The notes under the pieces: generated by a model | Told to the model about the DNA's origin: nothing | The model's input: the letters and a program-made list of their open reading frames with translations, nothing else | Database searches by the model: none | From: a virus | Length of the DNA stretch: 20,137 nucleotides | Strand: one strand, 5' to 3' | IMG/VR virus record: IMGVR_UViG_3300032093_001064 | Coordinates: 1 to 20,137 of that record | Shown: positions 7,460 through 14,088 of the stretch, piece after piece | How the letters are laid out: each line of letters starts with the position of its first letter | Numbering within the stretch: position 1 is the first letter of the stretch | Position numbers and translations under genes: made by a program

Positions 7460-8197
7460 TTAGGACAATTTTTGCAGTTGAGCCATCAATTCTTTCTTTT
7501 CAGCAGGGTCTAAAAGCTGAAATTTATATAGAATTTGTTGTACTTCAAGTGATTCAGGCTCTTTTTCTTCAGGTGGTTGGGTTTCGGCTTTACGTGTGGC
7601 CGCTAGGTCATATAGCAAATCACCCAATTTTCTTAAAGCAGGAACTCCGCCGTTTTGCTTGTATGTAAATTCAATCATTTTAGCTAAGTCAGTAATCTGC
7701 TTCATATTTTGTGTTAGATCAACACCCTGCATATATTGCATCACTACTTTTACAATATAATCAGCCATTGTAAGCTTTACAGTTTGAGGAGGTTGGGCAG
7801 GTGCCACTGCTTCAAAAAATGCTTTTTTAAACATTTTATTATAAAAGTCATAGGACTCAGCTTGCACAGTGCCGGGAGCAGGAGTTTGCGCTGCATATCG
7901 TTCTGCTTCCGCAGCAGCTGGATTTTTATTAAATTGATAGTTGTTGACTTTTGCTTGCATCTGCTGTTGAACTAGTTCAGCTTGTTGCTGCAATTCCTGT
8001 TGTCTTTTGTCTACTTCAGGCCACTGTCCTTGTAGAATTCCGATCATCTTTTTGACAAAGATGTTCCTAAAATTCATTTTAGCCTGAACATTTTTGTTAT
8101 ACGTTCTAGATGTTCGGTTACCGTTTGGATCAACGGGTCCTTGAACAAGGTCTAAAACTGCCTCATCTACACGGGTATGAACATCCTGTAATTTCAT
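7460..8197 (-). CDS. Unknown 245-aa helical Gln-rich protein, late unit
   Basis: No domain is recognised. Residues 60-90 are a Gln-rich likely coiled coil (RQQELQQQAELVQQQMQ). A Pro/Ala segment follows near residues 100-115, then a helical region (YIVKVVMQYMQGVDLTQNM), a Pro/Glu linker near 210 (TQPPEEKEPE) and a short C-terminal helix (DPAEKKELMAQLQKL). This fits a structural, scaffold or adaptor protein rather than an enzyme. It overlaps the 77-aa gene as ATGA, so the two are translationally coupled and under the late box at 8445-8452. Confidence 0.75.
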   Translation of the reverse strand: MKLQDVHTRVDEAVLDLVQGPVDPNGNRTSRTYNKNVQAKMNFRNIFVKKMIGILQGQWPEVDKRQQELQQQAELVQQQMQAKVNNYQFNKNPAAAEAERYAAQTPAPGTVQAESYDFYNKMFKKAFFEAVAPAQPPQTVKLTMADYIVKVVMQYMQGVDLTQNMKQITDLAKMIEFTYKQNGGVPALRKLGDLLYDLAATRKAETQPPEEKEPESLEVQQILYKFQLLDPAEKKELMAQLQKLS

Positions 8198-8427
8198 TTT
8201 CTAATGCTTTTTGTAAATCTTTCTTGATCCTTGCTTTTGATTGCACTAAGTAGTTTTTTCTCAAGAATAGCAGCTTTTTCAGGATCATAATGCTTATTAA
8301 TCATTTCCACAAGGTTAATAGCACTTGTGATAATATTATGGGCACGACTCTCTATAATATGTTTGGTGTCACGGTTGTTTCCAAGTGCCTCCAATTCTTC
8401 TAATAAACTTTTAGTTTTGCGTTCCAT
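8194..8427 (-). CDS. Unknown small conserved protein, 77 aa
   Basis: A charged all-helical protein (MERKTKSLLEELEALGNN, then IITSAINLVEMINKHYD) with no recognised domain; I recall similar small proteins in cyanophages and other marine T4-like phages. I start it at ATG 8427 rather than at the upstream in-frame GTG at 8454. The GTG lies inside the late promoter box, while the ATG has the Shine-Dalgarno AAGGGGA about nine bases before it. Its last bases overlap the 245-aa gene (ATGA). Confidence 0.75.
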   Translation of the reverse strand: MERKTKSLLEELEALGNNRDTKHIIESRAHNIITSAINLVEMINKHYDPEKAAILEKKLLSAIKSKDQERFTKSIRK

Positions 8428-8444
8428 AATAGAGTTCCCCTTAA

Positions 8445-8452
8445 TATTTATC
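8445..8452 (-). promoter_or_regulatory. Late promoter box overlapping the helicase stop codon
   Basis: The minus strand reads GATAAATA; its first two bases are the last two of the helicase TGA stop. It separates the early primase-helicase unit from the late 77-aa/245-aa unit without a spare base. Confidence 0.75.
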
Positions 8453-9869
8453 ACTTTTTAAGACTATTAAGCATAGCTTTTAATTTAGCACTTTGTACGT
8501 CAGCGACTACTTTAGGAACATGTTCATCTATCATTTCGCTTTCATGTGTAGGGTTTAACTTGGCAGTGGGTTTTAGTCTGGACATAATGTCATTGGGACT
8601 AGGTTGAGGATTATTATATTTGACGCTAGCACTTTGTCCATCTTCACCCGGGTCTGTTATGCGCAATGTTTCTACATTAAATTCAAGTTCAATTTTAGTC
8701 CCTACCCCTGAACTACTACGTGTTTTCATAAGCTGAATCTGATACTGGCCACGTTCACGCATACTGCGACTTGTAAAGATACCGAATACATTATCCGCTG
8801 TGTTAATCTTTGAAATACCACCTGATATATGACTATGATCAAACTCAATTTCTTCCACTGCACTACGATTTAATTGACTAGCTGTAACTAGCAGCACGTT
8901 CAATTCTTTAGACAAATTACGCAATTCTTCCGACACATACTTGTCTTTAATAAACAAGTCTGAGGGGCTGACCTTTGCGCTGACGGGCATAAGGAGATCA
9001 AGATAGTCAATACAAAGAAAATCAATCTTTGCACCAGTCTTAATCTCATACTCTTTACAATATGCTCGTAAGTCATTTACTGTACTCTGTGCCGGCAAAT
9101 ACTTGATTTGTAATTTACCAGCTTTCTTTGCCAACATTCTGACTTTCATTTCAATGTCGTCAATGCTTTTAAAAATATCACGACTGCTAGTCTCTGTCAT
9201 CATACTATCTATACGCATTGAACATAGGCCCTCGGCAAGTTCAAGCGTAGCATAGATACCATTTAATCCTGCTTGACTCCAATTGACTGCAAGATTTTGC
9301 ATGAACAATGATTTACCTGATCCTGAGCCACCTGCAAAAATTTGCAATTCACCGCGGTTAAATCCACCGTAAAGTTTACTATCAATTGTAGGCCAACCAG
9401 TACTGATTTGTCCATTATTACTTTTTAGTGCCATTAATCTACCACGTGGATCTGCAAAGTAATCAGTGCCCATATCTTTTGTGATACTAATTTGCACTGC
9501 ATCTTTTACAAGTTTTTCAACAGGATCGTAGTTGCCCTTTTCTAGTAGATCGGCTGCTTTTAATATTGCACGTTCTAATTCTTGTCTGCGTGTGAACTTT
9601 TCAAATTCATCTAAAAACCATTCATAGTGCCCTGTTGATAATTCAGCAATAGGTTCAATTTCTATAGAACACGTAGCTTGTATTTGATCAGGATCAGGTA
9701 ATACGTTATATTTTTCTGAATGTTCTTTGAAAAATTTTGCAACTGTCCTTAAGGACTTATCAAAATTTTCAGAATTCATTATGTTACTGACTCTGGTATA
9801 CAGTTCACCATTACTAACCATCATTCTTAAAAATAATTTTTGAACATCTATATTATAATCAGTTAACAA
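8451..9869 (-). CDS. Replicative DNA helicase, DnaB family (T4 gp41-like)
   Basis: A 472-aa hexameric-type SF4 helicase that would unwind DNA ahead of the phage replisome and work with the primase encoded just upstream. Residues 1-130 form the helical N-terminal domain. The RecA-like core has Walker A GGSGSGKS at 180-187, a catalytic Glu candidate in ATLELAEG near 210, Walker B FLCIDYLD at 284-291 and SQLNR at 331-335. The C-terminal 70 residues are low complexity. The start is TTG 9869, supported by AAGGAAGAAG immediately upstream; the next in-frame ATG would remove conserved N-terminal residues. It overlaps the primase by 11 bases. T4 gp41 has a similar length (475 aa). Confidence 0.93.
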   Translation of the reverse strand: MLTDYNIDVQKLFLRMMVSNGELYTRVSNIMNSENFDKSLRTVAKFFKEHSEKYNVLPDPDQIQATCSIEIEPIAELSTGHYEWFLDEFEKFTRRQELERAILKAADLLEKGNYDPVEKLVKDAVQISITKDMGTDYFADPRGRLMALKSNNGQISTGWPTIDSKLYGGFNRGELQIFAGGSGSGKSLFMQNLAVNWSQAGLNGIYATLELAEGLCSMRIDSMMTETSSRDIFKSIDDIEMKVRMLAKKAGKLQIKYLPAQSTVNDLRAYCKEYEIKTGAKIDFLCIDYLDLLMPVSAKVSPSDLFIKDKYVSEELRNLSKELNVLLVTASQLNRSAVEEIEFDHSHISGGISKINTADNVFGIFTSRSMRERGQYQIQLMKTRSSSGVGTKIELEFNVETLRITDPGEDGQSASVKYNNPQPSPNDIMSRLKPTAKLNPTHESEMIDEHVPKVVADVQSAKLKAMLNSLKK

Positions 9870-10824
9870 TCTTCTTCCTTTGCATTTCTATTTTTATTTT
9901 ACTTGTTGTCGTATGTTGCATTATACTTAACAACGTAGCCAGTTTACCATATTTTATTACTGCATCATTTACATCTTTTACACCGGGATCCCAATTAGGT
10001 ATACTGACCTGATATCCTAATTCTAAGGCTCGGTCACATGTTTCAAACCCAGTTTTGTCTCTATCTGGGACAAAAATAATTTGCTTATTTAATTGTTTCA
10101 ATAATCTTGCCTGATCATCATTTATTGTGTTATGAGTTAGAGCCAATCCATCAATACACAATGCATCAAATATGCCTTCCATAAGCAAAGCCACTTGCCA
10201 GTGAGACTGTTGTCTATCGTACCCAAACACGTAACCTGATTGCTGATCATTGATATATTTTGGAGTTCTGTCATCTAAAAATCTACTTGTGTGTCCTACA
10301 ATCTCATTGTTATAATAGTACGGAATTATAATTCTATTTGCATTTCTGCCTTCGTCAAAGGGTGCAACGTAGAATGTGAATGACTTATAATCTATCTTTC
10401 TGTTGTCTAAATATTGAACATATTTTATATGTTCTGGATTAGTGTCATCTAGCGGCTCACTATCAGGTAATAGCTTTGGCACAAACTCAATTGGTTTTTC
10501 TCTTGTAAACTTTTTAGTAAAATCAAGTAAATCCTTGTTTTGTAAACTTTCTAAATTCCATCTTTGAATTTGTGATTCGTCTACGCCGCACCAATTAAGT
10601 AATTCTCGTACACGTTTGGATAAGCTTCTACCTAACTCATAATGACAGCTATATGAGCAGTTGAAACAATTATATGTCCAGTTATTACCATCTAACTTGA
10701 TTCCTCCCCTATGCCGACGATCAGCTTTGTGTCCTCTTTTGTCACAACATATCGCATTAAAACTATACCAACCACTTTGAGTAAGTTTTTTTCGGGTAGG
10801 AATTATTGATAGGATATCAAACAT
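9859..10824 (-). CDS. DNA primase (T4 gp61-like, zinc finger plus TOPRIM)
   Basis: A 321-aa primase that makes RNA primers for lagging-strand synthesis. The N-terminal zinc-binding region has C26/C27 and H32, then C53-x2-C56 and C60. The TOPRIM fold shows LLMEGIFDAL with E216, FVPDRDKTG with D254/D256, and DVND at 284-287. Length is close to T4 gp61 (342 aa). It is the first gene of a two-gene early unit with the helicase, fitting the gp41-gp61 primosome. The ATG at 10824 has no Shine-Dalgarno and lies six bases after a perfect -10 box, so its mRNA is probably leaderless. Confidence 0.92.
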   Translation of the reverse strand: MFDILSIIPTRKKLTQSGWYSFNAICCDKRGHKADRRHRGGIKLDGNNWTYNCFNCSYSCHYELGRSLSKRVRELLNWCGVDESQIQRWNLESLQNKDLLDFTKKFTREKPIEFVPKLLPDSEPLDDTNPEHIKYVQYLDNRKIDYKSFTFYVAPFDEGRNANRIIIPYYYNNEIVGHTSRFLDDRTPKYINDQQSGYVFGYDRQQSHWQVALLMEGIFDALCIDGLALTHNTINDDQARLLKQLNKQIIFVPDRDKTGFETCDRALELGYQVSIPNWDPGVKDVNDAVIKYGKLATLLSIMQHTTTSKIKIEMQRKKIVN

Positions 10825-10830
10825 ACTATG

Positions 10831-10859
10831 ATTATAGCATATTGTTACTGTAAAAGCAA
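10831..10859 (-). promoter_or_regulatory. Early extended -10 promoter of the primase-helicase unit
   Basis: Minus strand: TTGCTT (10854-10859), 17 bases, TATAAT (10831-10836) preceded by TGC (extended -10), then six bases to ATG 10824. Confidence 0.75.
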
Positions 10860-10873
10860 GAGTTTGGTAATTG

Positions 10874-11617
10874 TTATCTGGCTAAAATAGAATCTACATT
10901 TCCACCTGTAGATACAAACTCTAGCTTGATATATGGATGGAAACCTTCTATGGTCGTACCGATTGTAAGATTGCTTGTATTGAAGTTGAGTGATTCTATC
11001 GTATACCAATCCGAATCAGGCTCTGTTGATCCTAATACATTTACGTTACCTGAATAGTTTGCTAAATTAGTTTGGATAGTCAAATATTTTGCACCATATA
11101 AACCTAGAACACTGCTATAGTAAGTTGTTCCGGTGTTTGATACTTCACCATGCGAAGGTATCGTTATTGTTACACTAGGTAGATGTTTTGGTAATACACT
11201 ATCAGCTATTTGACAAACGCCCCTTGCTCCTGCTTCGCTATTAACGAAAGCAGGTAAATTTAGATTACCATCAGAAATTTCTAAACTATAACTTCCTAGC
11301 TGAGCATCTATATCAAATAAATCTGATTGGGTAACTGTTAGATTTGCCAATCCGGTTAATGGAAGAAAACTTTCTACTGTTTTCTGTAACTGGACTTCAG
11401 CTCCACTGGAGTCTATAAATCTGAACGTTATTTCTTTTCCAGTGATATCAACAGCTTTTTGCTCTTGGTTTAGGAATTGGAATTGAATCCTATTATCAAC
11501 TCCTTTATTTAGGGTTATAGTTTTGGCATACACGATTTGATATCTCCTATTAGATTGTCCAGAGTATAAAACTACCTGATATCTAGGGGTATAATTATAA
11601 ACAGATGTAGAGTACAC
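10874..11617 (-). CDS. Putative virion structural protein, beta-rich, 247 aa
   Basis: The first half (residues 28-145; VDNRIQFQFLNQEQKAVDIT, TFRFIDSSGAEV, GSYSLEISDGN) resembles the immunoglobulin-like N-terminal domain of baseplate upper proteins. The second half has a predicted beta-sandwich look (YLTIQTNLANYSGNVNVLGS, then DWYTI). No catalytic motif is seen. The start is GTG 11617 with AAAGGA about eight bases before it. A late promoter box lies just upstream, and it is a single-gene late unit facing the plus-strand gene. A baseplate or fibre-associated role is inferred. Confidence 0.72.
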   Translation of the reverse strand: MYSTSVYNYTPRYQVVLYSGQSNRRYQIVYAKTITLNKGVDNRIQFQFLNQEQKAVDITGKEITFRFIDSSGAEVQLQKTVESFLPLTGLANLTVTQSDLFDIDAQLGSYSLEISDGNLNLPAFVNSEAGARGVCQIADSVLPKHLPSVTITIPSHGEVSNTGTTYYSSVLGLYGAKYLTIQTNLANYSGNVNVLGSTEPDSDWYTIESLNFNTSNLTIGTTIEGFHPYIKLEFVSTGGNVDSILAR

Positions 11618-11635
11618 AATCTCAATCCTTTATTT

Positions 11636-11643
11636 TATTTATT
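11636..11643 (-). promoter_or_regulatory. Late promoter box (AATAAATA) for the 247-aa gene
   Basis: The minus strand reads AATAAATA 18 bases before GTG 11617, with AAAGGA between them. It sits back to back with plus-strand late boxes, giving a divergent late promoter region. Confidence 0.6.
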
Positions 11644-11645
11644 CT

Positions 11646-11653
11646 TATAAATA
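11646..11653 (+). promoter_or_regulatory. Upstream plus-strand late box TATAAATA
   Basis: An exact plus-strand TATAAATA two bases from the minus-strand late box. It may be a second, distal promoter of the 125-aa gene, giving a leader of about 60 bases; chance occurrence in AT-rich DNA is possible. Confidence 0.4.
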
Positions 11654-11692
11654 AGCTTACACTATTAATAAATATTTTGGTTAAAATCCTAA

Positions 11693-11700
11693 TATAAATA
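11693..11700 (+). promoter_or_regulatory. Plus-strand late promoter box of the 125-aa gene
   Basis: An exact TATAAATA ending 18 bases before ATG 11719, the best-placed late box for the only plus-strand gene. Confidence 0.65.
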
Positions 11701-11718
11701 TACCAAGAATTATAAAAA

Positions 11719-12096
11719 ATGAAAAACGACTTTTTTAAGAAATTATCAGAAAACCACCCTTTTATTACAGTATGCTCCTACTCCGGTCAGGATTATGTTG
11801 GAATTATTCAAAACAGAGATGATGTTGTTACTACTTTGTATGATTATGGATCAATTATAGAATCAGAGCTTAGAGAAAAATTTCTAGAATTAGGAGAAAT
11901 TTGGTGGTGGGAAAGTAACAGACTTATTCCAATTAATATGTTTTTAAGGGTAGAATGGGCTACTTTTAAACCATATTTGCGTACATTCAATAACAAGAGT
12001 CTAGAAATTATACATGGACCTATTTGTAGCATAAGTGATCTTAGCAAGAAAAAGACCAAAAGACGCAGCATTACTTTAGTACAAAGAATGAATTAA
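11719..12096 (+). CDS. Unknown conserved 125-aa protein, only plus-strand gene
   Basis: No domain is recognised. It has an aromatic-rich core (ITVCSYSGQDYVGIIQNRD, LGEIWWWESNRLIPINMFL, WATFKPYLRTF) and a basic C-terminus (KKKTKRRSITLVQRM). The regular composition and well-placed late box make it a real gene rather than an antisense shadow. I recall similar proteins in marine T4-like phages, without a function. It converges on the DnaE-like gene with the two stop codons overlapping, so late expression of this gene produces RNA antisense to an early unit unless a terminator intervenes. Confidence 0.82.
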   Translation: MKNDFFKKLSENHPFITVCSYSGQDYVGIIQNRDDVVTTLYDYGSIIESELREKFLELGEIWWWESNRLIPINMFLRVEWATFKPYLRTFNNKSLEIIHGPICSISDLSKKKTKRRSITLVQRMN

Positions 12097-12662
12097 TTTC
12101 TCTCTAATAAGTTCATATGTACGACCACTAAATGTGCGTATGCAACACTATGACTTTTCTTAAAACTATACCCGTCGTCGGTTTTATCCCAAACAGTTTT
12201 AGATACTTCAGACCAATTTTTTCCTAATAGATGTTTTTTAGCAGGTCTAATACAGGCCAAAAACATTGCAAGTCTAGGGATACTATTTACAGGCTCTGGC
12301 ATTTTCTGTAAATTATTATAATGATTTCCCAAATGAACTAATTGTTCTACAAAATCTCTTTTTTGTAGTAGATTCCAGTTTGGTTCCTTCATTAATTCAA
12401 TTAATTCTGCTTCTGATTTTATTTGATCGTAAACATGTACGTTAAGAAAATCTAATTTTATATAGCCACGTTCTTCGGCTTCAGTATAATCAATGTTTGC
12501 CATATCATTTAGCGCATCATATGGAACTTCTGTAACATGGACTCCTGTATTGTGTTTACGCATAGGTGTGACATTACGCATGGCAGCAGGAACATATTTA
12601 ATATGCTCTAATATCAAATCACGATTACCAAAATCAATGTCAATGTCTGACTTGAATTTCAT
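12093..12662 (-). CDS. Condensed DnaE-like protein (Pol III alpha active-site segments), 189 aa
   Basis: Short segments match, in order, the polymerase core of bacterial DnaE, which normally exceeds 1000 aa. SDIDIDFGNRDLILEH at 5-20 corresponds to the PDFDVDF motif that holds two catalytic Asp in E. coli (here D6 and D8, with D10). HNTGVHV at 37-43 resembles the HxAGVVI strand. GYIKLDFLNV at 67-75 resembles VKFDFLGL and keeps the third catalytic Asp (D71). YSFKKSHSVAYAHL at 165-178 resembles YGFNKSHAAAYALL of the fingers. The PHP, thumb, beta-binding and OB regions are absent, so this is an internally condensed relative, not a C-terminal fragment. ATGA overlap couples it to the exonuclease upstream. 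Whether it polymerises DNA, binds nucleotides or DNA, or is regulatory is not known. The gene is certain; the homology is my motif reading. Confidence 0.7.
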   Translation of the reverse strand: MKFKSDIDIDFGNRDLILEHIKYVPAAMRNVTPMRKHNTGVHVTEVPYDALNDMANIDYTEAEERGYIKLDFLNVHVYDQIKSEAELIELMKEPNWNLLQKRDFVEQLVHLGNHYNNLQKMPEPVNSIPRLAMFLACIRPAKKHLLGKNWSEVSKTVWDKTDDGYSFKKSHSVAYAHLVVVHMNLLERN

Positions 12663-13225
12663 TTTAAAGCAAACCCCTTGTCCATCAATTTCTTATATGC
12701 ATCCTGCACAACCAATGCTTGATGTTCTGCATCTTCTACGGCTTTGTGAGTTGTTTTGGTGCCATATTTTTTATCTTTGAGACTGACACCTGCTATCTCA
12801 AACAATGTTCTAGTATCACGTACTGTGTAGAAAGGCCACGGAATAGGGTTAGGTCTATCCGTCAATGTTTGACGCATTGCTGTTTCCATTACTACTACGT
12901 CAAATGGTGCACCATGGCTCCATACTGCTTTTCTGTTCCAGCAAAAACTATATAACTTTTCCATACAATCTTTAAGTGATTCTCTACCCCAATCGCCCAT
13001 TGCTTCTTCCATTGCTGAAGAATTTTGTGTACTCCACCAACGAATAGTATCATCATTAATAATTCTATTGTATTGTTCAGTTTGATCTTCTAATGTAGGA
13101 CGTAGTTCTAGTTTTTCTACAATGCCATCACCTCTAGGATCAAATCTGACTGCACCAATAGTTAGGATCACACAGTACGGGCTTGTGTCCAAACTCTCAA
13201 TGTCAATCATAATATCATTTGCCAT
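12659..13225 (-). CDS. dexA: DEDDh 3'-5' exonuclease (DexA / Rv2179c-like)
   Basis: A 188-aa DnaQ-superfamily exonuclease. Motif Exo I is MIDIES with D8 and E10, Exo II is WSHGAPFDVVV with D109, and Exo III is THKAVEDAEHQA with H160 and D165, the DEDDh pattern. Family members, including T4 DexA, remove nucleotides from 3' ends of DNA or RNA with two metal ions. It overlaps the 62-aa gene by 11 bases upstream and the DnaE-like gene by four bases downstream. Being next to and coupled with a DnaE-like protein recalls the alpha-epsilon pairing of bacterial Pol III, which is an inference. The ATG at 13225 lies within the 62-aa coding end. Confidence 0.88.
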   Translation of the reverse strand: MANDIMIDIESLDTSPYCVILTIGAVRFDPRGDGIVEKLELRPTLEDQTEQYNRIINDDTIRWWSTQNSSAMEEAMGDWGRESLKDCMEKLYSFCWNRKAVWSHGAPFDVVVMETAMRQTLTDRPNPIPWPFYTVRDTRTLFEIAGVSLKDKKYGTKTTHKAVEDAEHQALVVQDAYKKLMDKGFALK

Positions 13226-13403
13226 TAGTATGATCTTTCTTTACTATTGGGCTGCATAAAGTAACAAATTTCTTTTCCCATTCTTCTTTAGCTACAAAGC
13301 ATTCTTCTCTCGTAGGATATTCTTTTTTATAAATGAATTTCATCGTAGGCGGAGGATCATCCCAAAGCTGAACAATTAATAACCAAACTGTTATAACTTC
13401 CAT
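13215..13403 (-). CDS. Small 62-aa protein with hydrophobic N-terminus
   Basis: The N-terminal MEVITVWLLIVQLW is hydrophobic and may be a membrane anchor or uncleaved signal; the rest is charged (KKEYPTREECFVAKEEW). No family is recognised. I chose ATG 13403 rather than the in-frame ATG at 13427 because AAAGGAG lies six bases before 13403. Small membrane-associated proteins in phage early units often target host functions; this is a guess. Confidence 0.65.
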   Translation of the reverse strand: MEVITVWLLIVQLWDDPPPTMKFIYKKEYPTREECFVAKEEWEKKFVTLCSPIVKKDHTNGK

Positions 13404-13435
13404 TATTTCTCCTTTGTAAATATCCATGCACTCAT
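13403..13435 (-). CDS. Possible 10-codon minicistron before the 62-aa gene
   Basis: ATG at 13435 opens a 10-codon frame (MSAWIFTKEK) whose TAA overlaps the 62-aa start codon as TAATG. It follows GGGGGTGA at the end of the preceding gene and covers the Shine-Dalgarno of the next. It could keep ribosomes on the message by termination-reinitiation; coding significance is unproven. Confidence 0.25.
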   Translation of the reverse strand: MSAWIFTKEK

Positions 13436-13436
13436 T

Positions 13437-13667
13437 TCACCCCCAAACAAGTAAAAAAGCTGTTATCTCTTTTTGGTCTTTAAACTTAAACATATCAAAT
13501 GACATTCTAACACCGCATTTGGATTTTTCACACCACTCTTGTACCGGAATTAAATCTTCTTCACGCAATCCCGTAGGAGTTATTGCACCATGTGTATACT
13601 CCAAATTAGCGTACAACACTAACGGCTTAGATTCATGTTCTTTCCAAACTATTCTCACAGTTTTCAT
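13437..13667 (-). CDS. Small paralogous protein C of a tandem trio, 76 aa
   Basis: It shares with the 69-aa protein two genes upstream an EWCE motif near the middle and a C-terminus of hydrophobic residues ending in WG (EITAFLLVWG). The start at ATG 13667 overlaps the upstream stop as ATGA and has AAGGTGG just before it; an in-frame codon at 13688 lacks this support. No known domain is seen. Similarity within the trio suggests duplication followed by divergence. Confidence 0.68.
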   Translation of the reverse strand: MKTVRIVWKEHESKPLVLYANLEYTHGAITPTGLREEDLIPVQEWCEKSKCGVRMSFDMFKFKDQKEITAFLLVWG

Positions 13668-13882
13668 ACCCACCTTAACACAAACCAAGTTGCACAGGCT
13701 TCAGTATAGAAAGTAAAAACGGTGTGTTCAGGATCTGCGGTGTCCCCGCTCCAATCCTTATACTTTGCTTGGTTATATCTAAAGTCAAAATCTTTACCCT
13801 GAACCATACCGTTCTCTCGCATTTCTCTTACAATGTCAACTATTTCGGTTGGGTTACGCTCTTTAAGAACTATCTCTTTCAT
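13664..13882 (-). CDS. Small paralogous protein B of a tandem trio, 72 aa
   Basis: Middle member of the trio. It ends in FTFYTEACATWFVLRWV, the same C-terminal pattern as its neighbours (FxLRW), but lacks the EWCE motif, so it is the most divergent. I start it at ATG 13882 (ATGA overlap with the upstream stop, AAGGTGG upstream) instead of the GTG two codons earlier. Function unknown. Confidence 0.68.
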   Translation of the reverse strand: MKEIVLKERNPTEIVDIVREMRENGMVQGKDFDFRYNQAKYKDWSGDTADPEHTVFTFYTEACATWFVLRWV

Positions 13883-14088
13883 CCCCACCTTAACTCAAAT
13901 AATGTATATTCTTGTGCAGAATTTAATGTGACCAGTGAACCTTGAAAGGCTTTTGCCCCTAGTTCCAAAGTATTTTCACACCATTCATGTAATTCAACTG
14001 AATGATCTGACCAAAATTTAAAGTCTACTAAAACAACATGATAAGGAGGTACGTCACTTACATTAACAACATATTTCTCTTTTACCAT
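13879..14088 (-). CDS. Small paralogous protein A of a tandem trio, 69 aa
   Basis: First member of the trio, with ELHEWCEN near the middle and a C-terminus EYTLFELRWG. The TTA AGG TGG codons of LRW supply the Shine-Dalgarno for the next gene. The ATG lies inside the end of the zinc-finger gene (7-base overlap). I recall phage proteins with the same LRW-type ending, but no function. Confidence 0.68.
   Translation of the reverse strand: MVKEKYVVNVSDVPPYHVVLVDFKFWSDHSVELHEWCENTLELGAKAFQGSLVTLNSAQEYTLFELRWG

Noticed and set aside
8428-8454. GTG start adding nine residues to the 77-aa protein
   Set aside because: The extension lies within the late promoter box and leader, while ATG 8427 has a strong Shine-Dalgarno.
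11844-12071. Minus-strand 75-aa frame opposite the 125-aa gene
   Set aside because: The plus-strand gene has a late promoter and protein-like composition; the minus frame has neither and would break the convergent layout.
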